The notes under the pieces: model-generated | Database searches by the model: none | What the model was told of the DNA's origin: nothing | Seen by the model: only the letters and a program-made list of their open reading frames with translations | From: Bacillus hominis | GTDB lineage: Bacteria; Bacillota; Bacilli; Bacillales; Bacillaceae_G | Assembly: GCF_018332515.1 (NCBI RefSeq) | Contig: NZ_BOQD01000026.1 | Location: 1 to 44,994 of the forward strand | Length of the DNA: 44,994 nt | Direction of reading: 5' to 3' | Position numbers and translations under genes: made by a program | Shown: one piece after another, positions 36,480-44,994 of the stretch | Layout: each line of letters begins with the position of its first letter | Position numbering within the stretch: the stretch's first letter is position 1

Positions 36480-36540
36480 TTTTTCAATCTCCCTTCGCAA
36501 TGGGTTTTCTACTATACAAACGAAACAAAAACAGATAAAA

Positions 36541-36580
36541 ATTTCTATCAGTGTAAAATGGTGTTTTACACTGATAGAAT
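36541..36580 (-). terminator. Strong hairpin between binding-protein and amidohydrolase genes
   Basis: TTCTATCAGTGTAAAA pairs perfectly with TTTTACACTGATAGAA (16 bp, 5-base loop), followed on the minus strand by ATTTTTATC. It lies 9 bases after the binding-protein stop codon and should end most of that transcript. Confidence 0.88.
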
Positions 36581-36588
36581 TTTCTATT

Positions 36589-38154
36589 TTACTGTAGCTC
36601 TACACCTTCCAGTCGCAAATACCCAGATGGATCAATCCAAAATCCTTTTATATTTTTCGTAGTCGCTGCAATATGATTAATCCCTCGAATTGGTACTAGT
36701 AAAGCATCTTTCAATTCAATTTCTTGCAACTGTTTATACAATTCTTTTCTCTTCGTCTCATCTTTTTCTTTTCTAGCATCTTCTATTAATTTATCTACTA
36801 CCGGATTGCTATAGAAAAATTGGTTTCCAGTTGCTCCATGCGAACTAGAATGGAATAAATTATATTGATTATAGTCACCATCACCTGTTGCATTCCCCCA
36901 ACCACCAACAAACATCGCATGCTCTGATTTATTCGTTGCAGCTAAAAACGCACCATATTCCATAACTTTAATTTCTACTTCAACACCAATCCCTTTTAGT
37001 TGAGATTGAATTACCTCCACTAACGCCATTCTCACTTTACTGTCATTCGTCCAAATTGTTGTTTTAAACCCATTTGGATAACCAGCCTCTGCTAATAACT
37101 TTTTCGCAGTATTAATATCATACTTATACCCTTTTACGTCTTTCGTATAACCAAATACTTTAGGAGTCATTACAGAGTTCACTTCAGTCCCAACATTGTT
37201 ATATACTCCTTTTAAAATTCCTTTCGTTTCAATCCCATGTGCAATCGCTTGACGAACAATCGGATTATCAAATGGCTTTTTCTCTACATTAAATCCAATA
37301 TATTCTACACCTAAACCTTCATTTTCAATTAACTCCATAGATGGCGAATTCTTCACTCTCTCTACTTCAGTTACAGGTAAATTCTCTGCAATGTGAGCTT
37401 CACCAGTTTCAATCATTCCAATGCGTGTTGCATCTTCCGGTACTACTTTGAATACAACTTCATCAACCTTTGCTTTTTCACCCCAATAATTTTTATTCTT
37501 CTCAAGGCGAATTTCTTCACCTGGTTTCCATGATTTAAAAGTAAATGGACCTGTCCCAACTGGATGCTGTGCTAAACCTTTCCCTTTCTCATCAATTGCT
37601 TTCGGACTTAAAATACTTCCTTCATTACTTGCGAAAATAGATAAAAGAGGCGCATATGGGTATTTCAATACAAACTGTACTGTGTATTCATCAATTACTT
37701 TTATTTCTTGGATCATGGAATAAACAGTTGCTCGATTTGAACCCACTTTCGGGTCTAATACACGTTCAAAGTTTTTCTTTACTGCCTCAGCATTAAATGG
37801 CGCACCGTCTTGGAATGTCACTCCTTGTTGTAACTTAAATTCCCAATTTAAATCATCAATTTGTTTCCATTCCTTTGCTAACATTGGCTTAAAATCCATG
37901 TTTTTATCTCGTTGTACAAGGTTTTCATACACTTTATGGTATACAATACTCGCTGAAGGAATGTTTGTAATAAAATGCGGATCTAAATTATCAGCATCTG
38001 ACAGTCTAGCGATCGTTAAAACGCCACCTTCTTTTGCCCCTTTACTCCCCGACCCTTCGTTGCCTGTCTTCGTATTAGATGAACATCCCGCTAGAAAAAC
38101 TGAAAGACATAAAATTGTGATAAAGCAAATCACAAGTCCCTTTTTAAACCTCAT
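36589..38154 (-). CDS. ABC-importer substrate-binding lipoprotein, family 5 (Opp/Dpp/Ni type)
   Basis: The 521-residue protein has a lipoprotein signal with lipobox FLAGC (Cys24) and a Gly/Ser/Lys linker. The family-5 signature lies early ([13 protein letters not shown], then [19 protein letters not shown]). Family-5 proteins bind peptides, nickel chelates, sugars or other solutes, so the ligand cannot be assigned. GGAGGGGGAAGG precedes the ATG. Permeases and ATPases of the same importer lie divergently at 38481-42332, while two amidohydrolase genes follow downstream. Confidence 0.93.
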   Translation of the reverse strand: MRFKKGLVICFITILCLSVFLAGCSSNTKTGNEGSGSKGAKEGGVLTIARLSDADNLDPHFITNIPSASIVYHKVYENLVQRDKNMDFKPMLAKEWKQIDDLNWEFKLQQGVTFQDGAPFNAEAVKKNFERVLDPKVGSNRATVYSMIQEIKVIDEYTVQFVLKYPYAPLLSIFASNEGSILSPKAIDEKGKGLAQHPVGTGPFTFKSWKPGEEIRLEKNKNYWGEKAKVDEVVFKVVPEDATRIGMIETGEAHIAENLPVTEVERVKNSPSMELIENEGLGVEYIGFNVEKKPFDNPIVRQAIAHGIETKGILKGVYNNVGTEVNSVMTPKVFGYTKDVKGYKYDINTAKKLLAEAGYPNGFKTTIWTNDSKVRMALVEVIQSQLKGIGVEVEIKVMEYGAFLAATNKSEHAMFVGGWGNATGDGDYNQYNLFHSSSHGATGNQFFYSNPVVDKLIEDARKEKDETKRKELYKQLQEIELKDALLVPIRGINHIAATTKNIKGFWIDPSGYLRLEGVELQ

Positions 38155-38480
38155 CGCCCTTCCCCCTCCACTTTCTTTTATCTCTACATCATAAAGTGAA
38201 ACCTTAAACCTATCTTTCTATTTTACCTACTTTCTAAGAGCGGATAACTTCACCACCTTCTCTTCTGCAAGTTTGTTTATGTATTTGTAATTATAAATAA
38301 CTTTACGGAAAAAGTTTTTAAACATCTTTACCTCTATTTGCACTTTCTTTACTATTTGAATTTTCTGAATTTTTTAAACATCTTTACTTGTATTTGCATT
38401 TTCTTTACTTATTGTTTTAAATCCGTTTACTTTGATGAATTTTCTGATAATTTATTCATAAAGAAAGGGAGGTATGGAAA
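38155..38480. promoter_or_regulatory. Divergent control region of the ABC importer
   Basis: This 326-bp gap separates the minus-strand binding-protein gene from the plus-strand permease operon. It must hold both promoters. The dominant feature is the pair of direct repeats at 38315-38409. A TATAAT-like box (38291-38286, minus strand) may serve the binding protein, and GATAAT (38444-38449) the permease operon, but neither has a convincing -35, as expected for activated promoters. Confidence 0.6.
38315..38409 (+). repeat. 39-bp direct repeat, two copies at 56-bp period
   Basis: Units 38315-38353 and 38371-38409 are identical except at three positions. Each unit holds two TCTTTAC boxes exactly 21 bp apart (38325 and 38346; 38381 and 38402). 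A further GTTTAC lies at 38425. A 21-bp direct-repeat spacing is that of AraC-type half-sites, and the operon encodes an AraC-type response regulator at 43172. Confidence 0.8.
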
Positions 38481-39380
38481 ATGGAAGTTCGTCTTTCTAA
38501 AGAAGAAAAAACTTCTTTACAAACGATTCAAACGAAGAATACATCGAAATTGATAACTGCCTATCGAAAACTGAGGAAAAATAAAATGGCATTCATCGGG
38601 GGAATTATCGTTCTGTTCTATATTTTAATAGCTATATTCGCTCCATTATTAGCACCCTATAATCCATTTGATATTCAGTTAGTCAATAAGTTACAACCAC
38701 CCTCAATGGAACATTGGATGGGAACAGATGATAAAGGTAGAGATATTTTAAGCCGCCTTTTACACGGGACACGTCTTTCATTATTTGTTGGATTTTCTTC
38801 TGTATTTATAGGTGCACTGTTCGGCATTATTCTCGGTATCGTTTCTGGTTATTACGGTGGATGGTTTGACACAGTTATTATGAGAATCATTGATATTATG
38901 CTAGCTTTCCCTGGTATTTTACTTGCTCTTGCCATTGTAGGTGCACTAGGACCAAGTCTTGTGAACGTAATTATCGCTATTGGCTTTTTCTCAATCCCTA
39001 TGTTCGCTCGTATCGTTAGAGCTTCTACATTAACAGTAAAAAAATTAGAGTATATCGATGCTATAAGGGCACTAGGAGCGAGTGACTTCACTATTATTAT
39101 GAAGCACATATTCCCTAACATCTTATCGCCTATTATCGTCCAAGCTACTTTACGCTTAGCTACAGCAATTTTATCTGCAGCTGGATTATCATTTTTAGGA
39201 CTTGGAGCGCAGCCACCTTCACCTGAATGGGGAGCGATGTTAAGTAATGGACGTGACTTTTTATTTACCGCACCACATATCGCAATGTTTCCTGGAATCG
39301 CAATGTCTACACTCGTAATCGGTTTAAACATGTTTGGTGACGGATTACGTGATGCACTAGATCCGAGACTAAAAAAATAG
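38481..39380 (+). CDS. ABC importer permease, DppC/OppC type
   Basis: The 299-residue inner permease subunit has an N-terminal cytoplasmic stretch, six membrane segments and the EAA loop EYIDAIRALGASDFTIIMKH that contacts the ATPases. The HWMGTDDKGRDILSRLLHG segment near 75 is typical of DppC/OppC. GGAGG lies 8 bases before the ATG. It is the first gene of a plus-strand operon, unusual in that the C-type permease precedes the B-type. Confidence 0.93.
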   Translation: MEVRLSKEEKTSLQTIQTKNTSKLITAYRKLRKNKMAFIGGIIVLFYILIAIFAPLLAPYNPFDIQLVNKLQPPSMEHWMGTDDKGRDILSRLLHGTRLSLFVGFSSVFIGALFGIILGIVSGYYGGWFDTVIMRIIDIMLAFPGILLALAIVGALGPSLVNVIIAIGFFSIPMFARIVRASTLTVKKLEYIDAIRALGASDFTIIMKHIFPNILSPIIVQATLRLATAILSAAGLSFLGLGAQPPSPEWGAMLSNGRDFLFTAPHIAMFPGIAMSTLVIGLNMFGDGLRDALDPRLKK

Positions 39381-39395
39381 AAAGGGGCATTATAC

Positions 39396-40316
39396 ATGCT
39401 AATGTTTATATTTCGTAGAATACTACAATTAATTCCCGTTCTTTTCGGCGTTGTATTCGTTGTTTTCTTAATTATGCAAATGGTACCCGGTGATCCAGCT
39501 CTCCTTATTGCTGGTGAAGGAGCATCAAAAGAAACTGTCGAACAAATACGTCACCAATTAGGATTGGACAAACCTTTTATCATGCAATATTTCTCTTATA
39601 TCGGAAATATATTACAAGGCGATTTTGGGGTTTCGATTCGTTCTAATCGCCCAGTGTTAGACGAAGTATTAATTCGCCTTCCAATCACTATTGAACTTGC
39701 ACTGTGTAGCATCGTAATTACAGTTGTAATCGGGATGATTGCTGGTATCATCTCTGCTACGAAGCAATATTCTTGGACAGATGTTTCTATTATGATCGTC
39801 GCTTTATTAGGTGTCTCATTACCAAGTTTTTGGTTTGGACTTATGCTCATTTTCTACTTCTCTGTCCAAATTCAAATATTCCCCGTTTCTGGTTGGGGAA
39901 CTTGGATGCACATGATTTTACCAGCACTTACACTAGGTGCATCTGGCGCAGCAATTGTAGCACGTATGACTCGCTCAAGTATGCTTGATGTCATACGCCA
40001 AGATTATATACGAACGGCAAGAGCAAAAGGGGTAAAAGAAAGAGTAGTTATATATAAACATGCTCTGAGGAACGCATTAATCCCCATTATTACCGTTGTC
40101 GGATTACAATTTGGTGCACTTTTAGGCGGTACAGTTTTAGTAGAATCCGTTTTCGCTATAAATGGACTTGGAAGATTAATTGTAGATGCCATTCGAATGA
40201 GGGACTTACCAATGTTACAAGGGGGCGTATTAATCGCCTCAGTAATCTTCGTTCTAGTCAATCTTATTGTTGATATTTTATACCGTTATTTCAATAAACG
40301 TATTGAGCTTAATTAA
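39396..40316 (+). CDS. ABC importer permease, DppB/OppB type
   Basis: The 306-residue permease has six membrane segments, the family N-terminus [16 protein letters not shown] with VPGDPA near 32, and the EAA loop [20 protein letters not shown]. It starts 15 bases after the C-type permease gene with AAAGGGG upstream. It would form the heterodimeric channel with the preceding gene product. Confidence 0.94.
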   Translation: MLMFIFRRILQLIPVLFGVVFVVFLIMQMVPGDPALLIAGEGASKETVEQIRHQLGLDKPFIMQYFSYIGNILQGDFGVSIRSNRPVLDEVLIRLPITIELALCSIVITVVIGMIAGIISATKQYSWTDVSIMIVALLGVSLPSFWFGLMLIFYFSVQIQIFPVSGWGTWMHMILPALTLGASGAAIVARMTRSSMLDVIRQDYIRTARAKGVKERVVIYKHALRNALIPIITVVGLQFGALLGGTVLVESVFAINGLGRLIVDAIRMRDLPMLQGGVLIASVIFVLVNLIVDILYRYFNKRIELN

Positions 40317-40330
40317 GGAGGTGCACAAAC

Positions 40331-41347
40331 ATGAACAAAAAGGAAGAGGTATTACAGGTTAAAGATTTAAAAACACATTTCTTTACAGACGAAGGTGTAA
40401 GTAAAGCGGTTGATGGATTAAATTTCTCTGTTTCCAAAGGAGAAACACTCGGAATCGTAGGTGAATCTGGTTGCGGAAAGAGCATCACTTCCCTATCCAT
40501 TATGAGGTTAATCGGCCGAGAAAGCGGCAGTAAAATTGAAGGCGACATTTTATTTAAAGGAAAAAATTTATTACAACAAAGCGAAGCTGAAATGCGTGCA
40601 ATTCGTGGCAATCAAATCTCAATGATTTTCCAAGAACCAATGACATCTTTGAATCCAGTATATTCCGTTGGGGAACAGATCGCAGAAGCAATTCGTATCC
40701 ATCAAAAATTAAGCAAAAAAGAAGCTTGGAATAAAGCTGTCGATATGCTGAAACTAGTTGGAATTCCTTCTCCTGAAAAGCGTGCAAAACAAGAGCCACA
40801 TGAACTAAGCGGAGGAATGCGCCAACGCGTTATGATTGCAATGGCACTTGCTTGCAATCCAGATTTACTCATTGCAGACGAACCAACAACTGCTCTTGAT
40901 GTAACCATTCAAGCTCAAATATTATCACTTATGAAATCGCTTCAAAAACAACTCGGTATGGGGATTATCATGATCACTCATGATTTAGGAGTCGTATCAG
41001 AAACATGTGACAGAGTTGCGGTCATGTATGCTGGAAAAATTGTCGAATATGCAGATATCGAGCATATATTTACTAGCCCAAAACACCCTTATACAATCGG
41101 ACTTCTTCAATCTCTTCCAAGACTCGATACAGACCAAGAAGAATTACAAACTATTCCTGGATCCGTACCAAGTCCATACCATATGCCGAGTGGATGTCGC
41201 TTCGCTGATAGATGCACACATGCAAAAGAACTATGTCATAATACTCTTCCAGAACTTCAACTAACGCAAGATGGAAGCGAGGTTCGGTGCTGGATGTTTA
41301 CAGACCTTTGGAATAAATCATCTTCGGAAGAATTGGAGGTATTATAA
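40331..41347 (+). CDS. ABC importer ATPase, DppD/OppD type
   Basis: The 338-residue ATPase has Walker A GESGCGKS (about 40-47), signature LSGGMRQR and Walker [13 protein letters not shown], then the Opp/Dpp C-terminal tail with PGSVPSP and a cysteine cluster ([14 protein letters not shown]). In relatives this tail can bind an iron-sulfur cluster. TAAGGAGGTG before the ATG is a very strong binding site. It pairs with the next ATPase. Confidence 0.95.
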   Translation: MNKKEEVLQVKDLKTHFFTDEGVSKAVDGLNFSVSKGETLGIVGESGCGKSITSLSIMRLIGRESGSKIEGDILFKGKNLLQQSEAEMRAIRGNQISMIFQEPMTSLNPVYSVGEQIAEAIRIHQKLSKKEAWNKAVDMLKLVGIPSPEKRAKQEPHELSGGMRQRVMIAMALACNPDLLIADEPTTALDVTIQAQILSLMKSLQKQLGMGIIMITHDLGVVSETCDRVAVMYAGKIVEYADIEHIFTSPKHPYTIGLLQSLPRLDTDQEELQTIPGSVPSPYHMPSGCRFADRCTHAKELCHNTLPELQLTQDGSEVRCWMFTDLWNKSSSEELEVL

Positions 41348-41348
41348 A

Positions 41349-42332
41349 ATGTCTACTACGCAAATAAATAAACGAGAACTATTACAAGTACAAAATTTAA
41401 AACAATACTTCCCTATAAAAAAAGGAATTCTAGGACGCTCTATTAGCTATATTAAAGCGGTTGACGATATTAGTTTTACAATTTACGAAAAGGAAACTGT
41501 CAGTATTGTTGGGGAATCTGGTTGCGGAAAATCCACTACTGGGCGTGCAATATTACGCCTTGATGAAGCAACAAGTGGAAAAATCATATTTCAAGATAAG
41601 GATTTACTAGAATTAAATAACTCAGCAATGCGAAAAGTTAGAAAAGATTTACAAGTTATTTTTCAAGATCCCTTCGCTTCTTTAAACCCTCGACAAACCG
41701 TAGGGAGTATTTTAGAAGAAGCTATGGCCATTCAAAACGTATGTCCAAAAGGAGAAAGGAAAGCAAAGGTTATTGAGTTACTCGGGAAAGTTGGTCTTCC
41801 ACCTGATGCAGTGAAGCGCTACCCACATGAGTTTAGTGGTGGACAACGCCAAAGAATTGGAATCGCTCGCGCCTTAGCTGTTAATCCAAAACTCATCATT
41901 TGTGACGAAGCTGTCTCCGCCTTAGATGTTTCAGTGCAAGCACAAGTTTTAAATTTATTAAAGCATTTGCAACAACAATATGGGTTAACGTATTTATTCA
42001 TCTCTCACGATTTAGCTGTCGTTCGTCACATATCAGACCGCATCATTGTAATGTATCTTGGTACCATTGTGGAGATTGCCGATAAACATTCTCTTTTTAA
42101 CAATCCGCAACACCCTTACACAAAAGCGCTTCTCTCAGCAATTCCTACCATTAGTACAGGAATGAAAAAAGAGCGTATTGAACTTAAAGGAGACCTTCCC
42201 TCTCCTTTAAACCCGCCGAAAGGCTGCCGTTTTCATACTCGTTGTCCGTATGCAATTGAAAAATGTACAACGCAGCAACCAAGTTTTCAATCTATAAGTG
42301 AAGATCACAAAGTAGCCTGCCATATCATTTGA
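41349..42332 (+). CDS. ABC importer ATPase, DppF/OppF type
   Basis: The 327-residue ATPase has Walker A GESGCGKS, signature FSGGQRQR, Walker B LIICDEAVSALD and the Opp/Dpp tail GCRFHTRCPYAIEKC. I use ATG 41349: GGAGG lies 7-8 bases upstream, while the frame itself opens at 41271 inside the previous gene. The start lies one base after the previous stop codon, giving tight coupling of the two ATPases. Confidence 0.95.
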   Translation: MSTTQINKRELLQVQNLKQYFPIKKGILGRSISYIKAVDDISFTIYEKETVSIVGESGCGKSTTGRAILRLDEATSGKIIFQDKDLLELNNSAMRKVRKDLQVIFQDPFASLNPRQTVGSILEEAMAIQNVCPKGERKAKVIELLGKVGLPPDAVKRYPHEFSGGQRQRIGIARALAVNPKLIICDEAVSALDVSVQAQVLNLLKHLQQQYGLTYLFISHDLAVVRHISDRIIVMYLGTIVEIADKHSLFNNPQHPYTKALLSAIPTISTGMKKERIELKGDLPSPLNPPKGCRFHTRCPYAIEKCTTQQPSFQSISEDHKVACHII

Positions 42333-42347
42333 ATCGAATCTGAATAA

Positions 42348-42376
42348 TAGAAATATTTACAACACTTTAGTATAAT
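42348..42376 (+). promoter_or_regulatory. Possible internal promoter before the histidine kinase gene
   Basis: TAGAAA (42348-42353) and a perfect TATAAT (42371-42376) are 17 bases apart in the short gap between the last ATPase gene and the kinase gene. It could give basal expression of the two-component system. Confidence 0.55.
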
Positions 42377-42401
42377 AATAAAAAACAAGATTGAGGTATG
42401 T

Positions 42402-43175
42402 ATGTTAACTTATGAAGCATTTGCTGTATTAATAACTATACTTGTCTTAGCTCCAATTTTTGGAGCTATTATTTTATTATTTTTATTTATTTTTGAAAAA
42501 CGAATCGATTTACTAGAAAGTGAAAAGAAAAAAATAGCACTAGAAAGAGAGTTGCAACAGTCTTTATATCATCAACTCACTCAACAAATTCAGCCTCATT
42601 TTTTATTCAATACATTAAATACAATTTTAAGCTTAGCTCGTCTGCAGAGAACAGATGAAGTTGTCCGATCGCTCGAGATCTTTTCTCTATTTTTAAAAGG
42701 AAAATATAAAACAACGGATTTGTTAATTCCTATTTCTGAAGAACTGGCGTATACGAATTATTATATTGAGATTCAAAAAATGCGATTTCGCTCGAGGCTT
42801 TCAGTAAGCATTACTTCTTCTGAAGATTTACACAATGCCCATATTCCACCTTTCGTTATTCAAACGTTAGTTGAGAATTCCTTTAAACATGGTCTTGAAA
42901 AAAAAACTGGTCAAGCAATTTTAAATATTCATTTATACAATACAAATAACCGAATTACACTTCTAGTATCCGATAACGGCACTCAAAACGAACCATTTAC
43001 GTCCCATACAGAAGAAAGCGGATACGGACTTGAGAATATAAAACAACGATTTCAGCTATTCTTTCAAGAACAAACTACGTTCTCTTTCCTCTCTACAAAA
43101 GAGAACGGCACGACAGTAGAAATAACATGGCCTTTCATCACAGAAAAAAACACAGAGGAGGTAATACAAAAATGA
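42402..43175 (+). CDS. Small histidine kinase, YesM/LytS type, without external sensor domain
   Basis: The 257-residue kinase has one hydrophobic segment (about 8-31), a short coiled linker, the phosphorylation motif QIQPHFLFNTLNTI (62-75), the N box VENSFKHG, the G box DNG and GYGLENIKQRF. YesM-type kinases normally have two membrane segments around a large extracellular domain; this one has none. It may sense in the membrane or through a partner protein. It overlaps the response regulator gene by 4 bases (ATGA). GAGG lies 5 bases before the start. Confidence 0.9.
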   Translation: MLTYEAFAVLITILVLAPIFGAIILLFLFIFEKRIDLLESEKKKIALERELQQSLYHQLTQQIQPHFLFNTLNTILSLARLQRTDEVVRSLEIFSLFLKGKYKTTDLLIPISEELAYTNYYIEIQKMRFRSRLSVSITSSEDLHNAHIPPFVIQTLVENSFKHGLEKKTGQAILNIHLYNTNNRITLLVSDNGTQNEPFTSHTEESGYGLENIKQRFQLFFQEQTTFSFLSTKENGTTVEITWPFITEKNTEEVIQK

Positions 43176-43867
43176 ACGTGCTATTAGTAGATGACGAACC
43201 GCTAGAACTGGAACAATTAGAATTTCTCATTCACCGCCAGTTTCCTAATTGGACACTGCATCTAGCCTTAGATGCGGATGAAGCTTTAAGTATAAATGAA
43301 AAATTCTCGATTCATTTAGCACTTTTAGATATTCACCTTCCAGGCATATCTGGCCTACAACTAGGTGAAAAATTAAAAAATAGTAACTCTAACCTGGACA
43401 TCATCATCGTAACCGCATATCAAAATTTCGACTATGCAAAACAATCTATTCGTCTAGGAGTCATTGACTACATAACAAAGCCAATTATAGAAAAAGAACT
43501 CATCGATGTATTGCAAAAATACAAAGGAGATTCCAATTTCATTTCTTACTCACGTATTATTCAAGATACATTAGACATCATTCATGAGACTTTTCATGAC
43601 AAACTACACTTAGCAGACATCGCAGCTAAAGTACATACAAATCCGACTTACTTAAGCCGGAGGTTCCATGAAGAAGTAGGGATTTCATTTTCCGGGTATA
43701 TCATGCAATATCGTATTGAAATGTCACAGAAGTATTTAATGGAACACCCACATTGGTGTATCTCGCAAATCTCTGAACGATCTGGTTTTAATAGCCAGCA
43801 TTATTTCAGCACTGTTTTCCGCAAAATGACTGGAATGACTCCGAAAGAATATAGAGGCGAGGGATAA
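43172..43867 (+). CDS. AraC-type response regulator (YesN-like)
   Basis: The 231-residue regulator has a receiver domain with LLVDDEP, phospho-acceptor D53 in LLDIHLPG, T/A switch region VTAYQNFDYA and K in DYITKP. The C-terminal AraC-type double helix-turn-helix (about 130-230) contains the family signature HYFSTVFRKMTGMTPKEYR. I use ATG 43172, which overlaps the kinase stop. It is the probable reader of the 21-bp-spaced TCTTTAC repeats upstream of the importer operon. Confidence 0.93.
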   Translation: MNVLLVDDEPLELEQLEFLIHRQFPNWTLHLALDADEALSINEKFSIHLALLDIHLPGISGLQLGEKLKNSNSNLDIIIVTAYQNFDYAKQSIRLGVIDYITKPIIEKELIDVLQKYKGDSNFISYSRIIQDTLDIIHETFHDKLHLADIAAKVHTNPTYLSRRFHEEVGISFSGYIMQYRIEMSQKYLMEHPHWCISQISERSGFNSQHYFSTVFRKMTGMTPKEYRGEG

Positions 43868-43870
43868 ATT

Positions 43871-44994
43871 GTGACAAAAAACAACTCAGCTTTCACATCT
43901 TTACAATTAGGTATAGGAACTGGCACTGTTCTTTTATTATCTAAATGGGTCGCAAGTATATCAACGCTCGCTTTACCTGAATCTATTATCAATTATGGGT
44001 TACTCGCTGGCATTCTTTATGCTATGATTGGTCCTTTCACTCTTATTTTATTGGGGATTTTAATAAAAAAAATACGTTCTACATTTCCAGAGGGAGAATC
44101 GATTCACGATTACTTATCATATAAACTTTCTCACACAGGATATATAATTGTATGCTCTTTCCTTGTTCTATTGGGTATAGAAAGTATGTTCATTCAAACG
44201 AAAGTTGCTAGTATTTTACTTAATGTTTTCTTCCATATTCCATATACATTGGGCTCCTTCCTTTTCATTACCCTTTGTACAATATTCGTAATGTTAAGTA
44301 ACGCTAAGCTATTTACTAAAATGGCTATTATGCAAACTGTATTAATGTTTTCTACCATGATCATTATTCCAATTTATTTTTTTGTACAAGATGGAATCAC
44401 TCATGTATACGATGGGATTCGCTTATATCACCCTTATTTGCTATTTTATGAAAATATAAATGGAATATATTTTCTTACTGCCGGCATTCTAATCGAAACG
44501 GGAAGAGTATTAATAAGCCCCACATCTTGGGATAAAGCTTTCCGTATTCATCCTAAAAAAATCATTCCGACTTTTTTACTGTCAGGATTTATATGGATTA
44601 CCATCCCTTTGGCATTTGCTTCTCTAATTATGATAGTTATCTTTAGCGGGAGCTTAGATCATTTATACGACCTTCTAGCTCAGCTTCCCAAAAAAATAGA
44701 ATTTACTATTTTATTTTATTTGCTCGTTATCGGCTCGTTAAGTGCAATAACTTCCAGCTTTATTTCTTGGATGCATGGATTTACCAAACTCATTCGAGAC
44801 TTTATACCGATGATACGCACAAAAATGAATTTCAAATTACATACAGCTCATTTTATTTCTATAGCTATCGGATTTTCAGCTTTTTTCATTACAATTACTA
44901 CAAACTATACTATTTTAGAAATTATTTTTTTCTTTGGTATTCTTTATACATCTCTTATCATCACAATATTATTCCTTATTTTTAGTAAACAAAA
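43871..44994 (+). CDS. Partial SSF-like multi-pass membrane transporter
   Basis: An open frame starts at GTG 43871, with GAGGGAT 6 to 10 bases upstream overlapping the response-regulator stop, and stays open to the window end (374 codons). It encodes about 10 hydrophobic segments. FPEGESIHDYLSYKLS near 76 and SWDKAFRIHPKKIIP near 220 resemble loops of sodium:solute symporters (SSF, urea/proline type), but similarity is weak and I hold it as a guess. It lies 3 bases after the response regulator gene and is surely in the same operon. Confidence 0.6.
   Translation, partial: MTKNNSAFTSLQLGIGTGTVLLLSKWVASISTLALPESIINYGLLAGILYAMIGPFTLILLGILIKKIRSTFPEGESIHDYLSYKLSHTGYIIVCSFLVLLGIESMFIQTKVASILLNVFFHIPYTLGSFLFITLCTIFVMLSNAKLFTKMAIMQTVLMFSTMIIIPIYFFVQDGITHVYDGIRLYHPYLLFYENINGIYFLTAGILIETGRVLISPTSWDKAFRIHPKKIIPTFLLSGFIWITIPLAFASLIMIVIFSGSLDHLYDLLAQLPKKIEFTILFYLLVIGSLSAITSSFISWMHGFTKLIRDFIPMIRTKMNFKLHTAHFISIAIGFSAFFITITTNYTILEIIFFFGILYTSLIITILFLIFSKQ

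Noticed and set aside
38190-38210. ATAAAGTGAAAC followed by TTAA resembles the reverse complement of the bcr1 end
   Set aside because: Only about 18 bases resemble the repeat end and the similarity stops at once. No partner end or target duplication is visible, so chance in AT-rich DNA is as likely.
38852-39397. 181-codon minus-strand frame opposite the first permease gene
   Set aside because: The plus-strand frame is a clear DppC-type permease with a good start. The antisense frame has no recognisable domain or binding site.
1-44994. CRISPR arrays, prophage genes, transposases or rRNA genes
   Set aside because: No regularly spaced repeats with unique spacers, no integrase, transposase or phage structural genes, and no rRNA sequence were found. 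The only mobile-type DNA is the two bcr1-like repeats.

Overview
The window is a low-GC Gram-positive chromosome segment from a spore former, almost certainly the Bacillus cereus group (B. cereus, B. thuringiensis, B. anthracis and relatives). The evidence is near-Bacillus protein sequences for SpoIIB, SpoVID, GerM and GerE, the Bacillus gene order, sporulation sigma-factor promoters, and two copies of a repeat matching bcr1, a repeat I know only from the B. cereus group. Species calls rest on recall, not on a search.

Bases 1-31,500 are conserved core, mostly on the minus strand. In the direction of transcription they read gerE, a DJ-1/Hsp31-like gene, racE, gerM, rph, rdgB, ysnB, tRNA-Gly and tRNA-Arg, a plus-strand yvbH-like gene, two small membrane-protein genes, ysoA, tig, clpX, lonB, lonA, ysxC, then the plus-strand pair ohrR-ohrA, the heme operon hemA-hemX-hemC-hemD-hemB-hemL, spoVID, ysxE, valS with its T-box leader, folC and spoIIB. 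Readable control elements include a PerR box before hemA, a consensus promoter and operator-like site before ohrR, the valS T-box, a sigma-F type promoter for lonB, a sigma-K type promoter for gerE and a possible sigma-E promoter for spoVID.

Bases 31,500-44,994 look like an accessory transport and catabolism block next to gerE. On the minus strand lie an NCS2 nucleobase permease, an EamA transporter, two tandem cytosine-deaminase-like amidohydrolases and a family-5 ABC binding lipoprotein. Divergently on the plus strand lie the rest of the Opp/Dpp-type importer (two permeases, two ATPases), a small YesM/LytS-type histidine kinase with no external sensor domain, an AraC-type response regulator, and a partial SSF-like transporter that runs off the window. 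The divergent control region carries a 39-bp direct repeat at 56-bp period, each unit holding two TCTTTAC boxes 21 bp apart, which suits binding by the cluster's AraC-type regulator.

My best candidate for an undescribed system is this 33.9-45 kb block: a regulated importer for an unknown ligand, two CodA-like hydrolases carrying Asp where CodA has its catalytic Glu, and a kinase that may sense through the adjacent SSF-like protein. Other points are a short and a full-length bcr1 copy that show how the short form arises, and an unlisted 34-residue membrane microprotein gene with a strong ribosome binding site.
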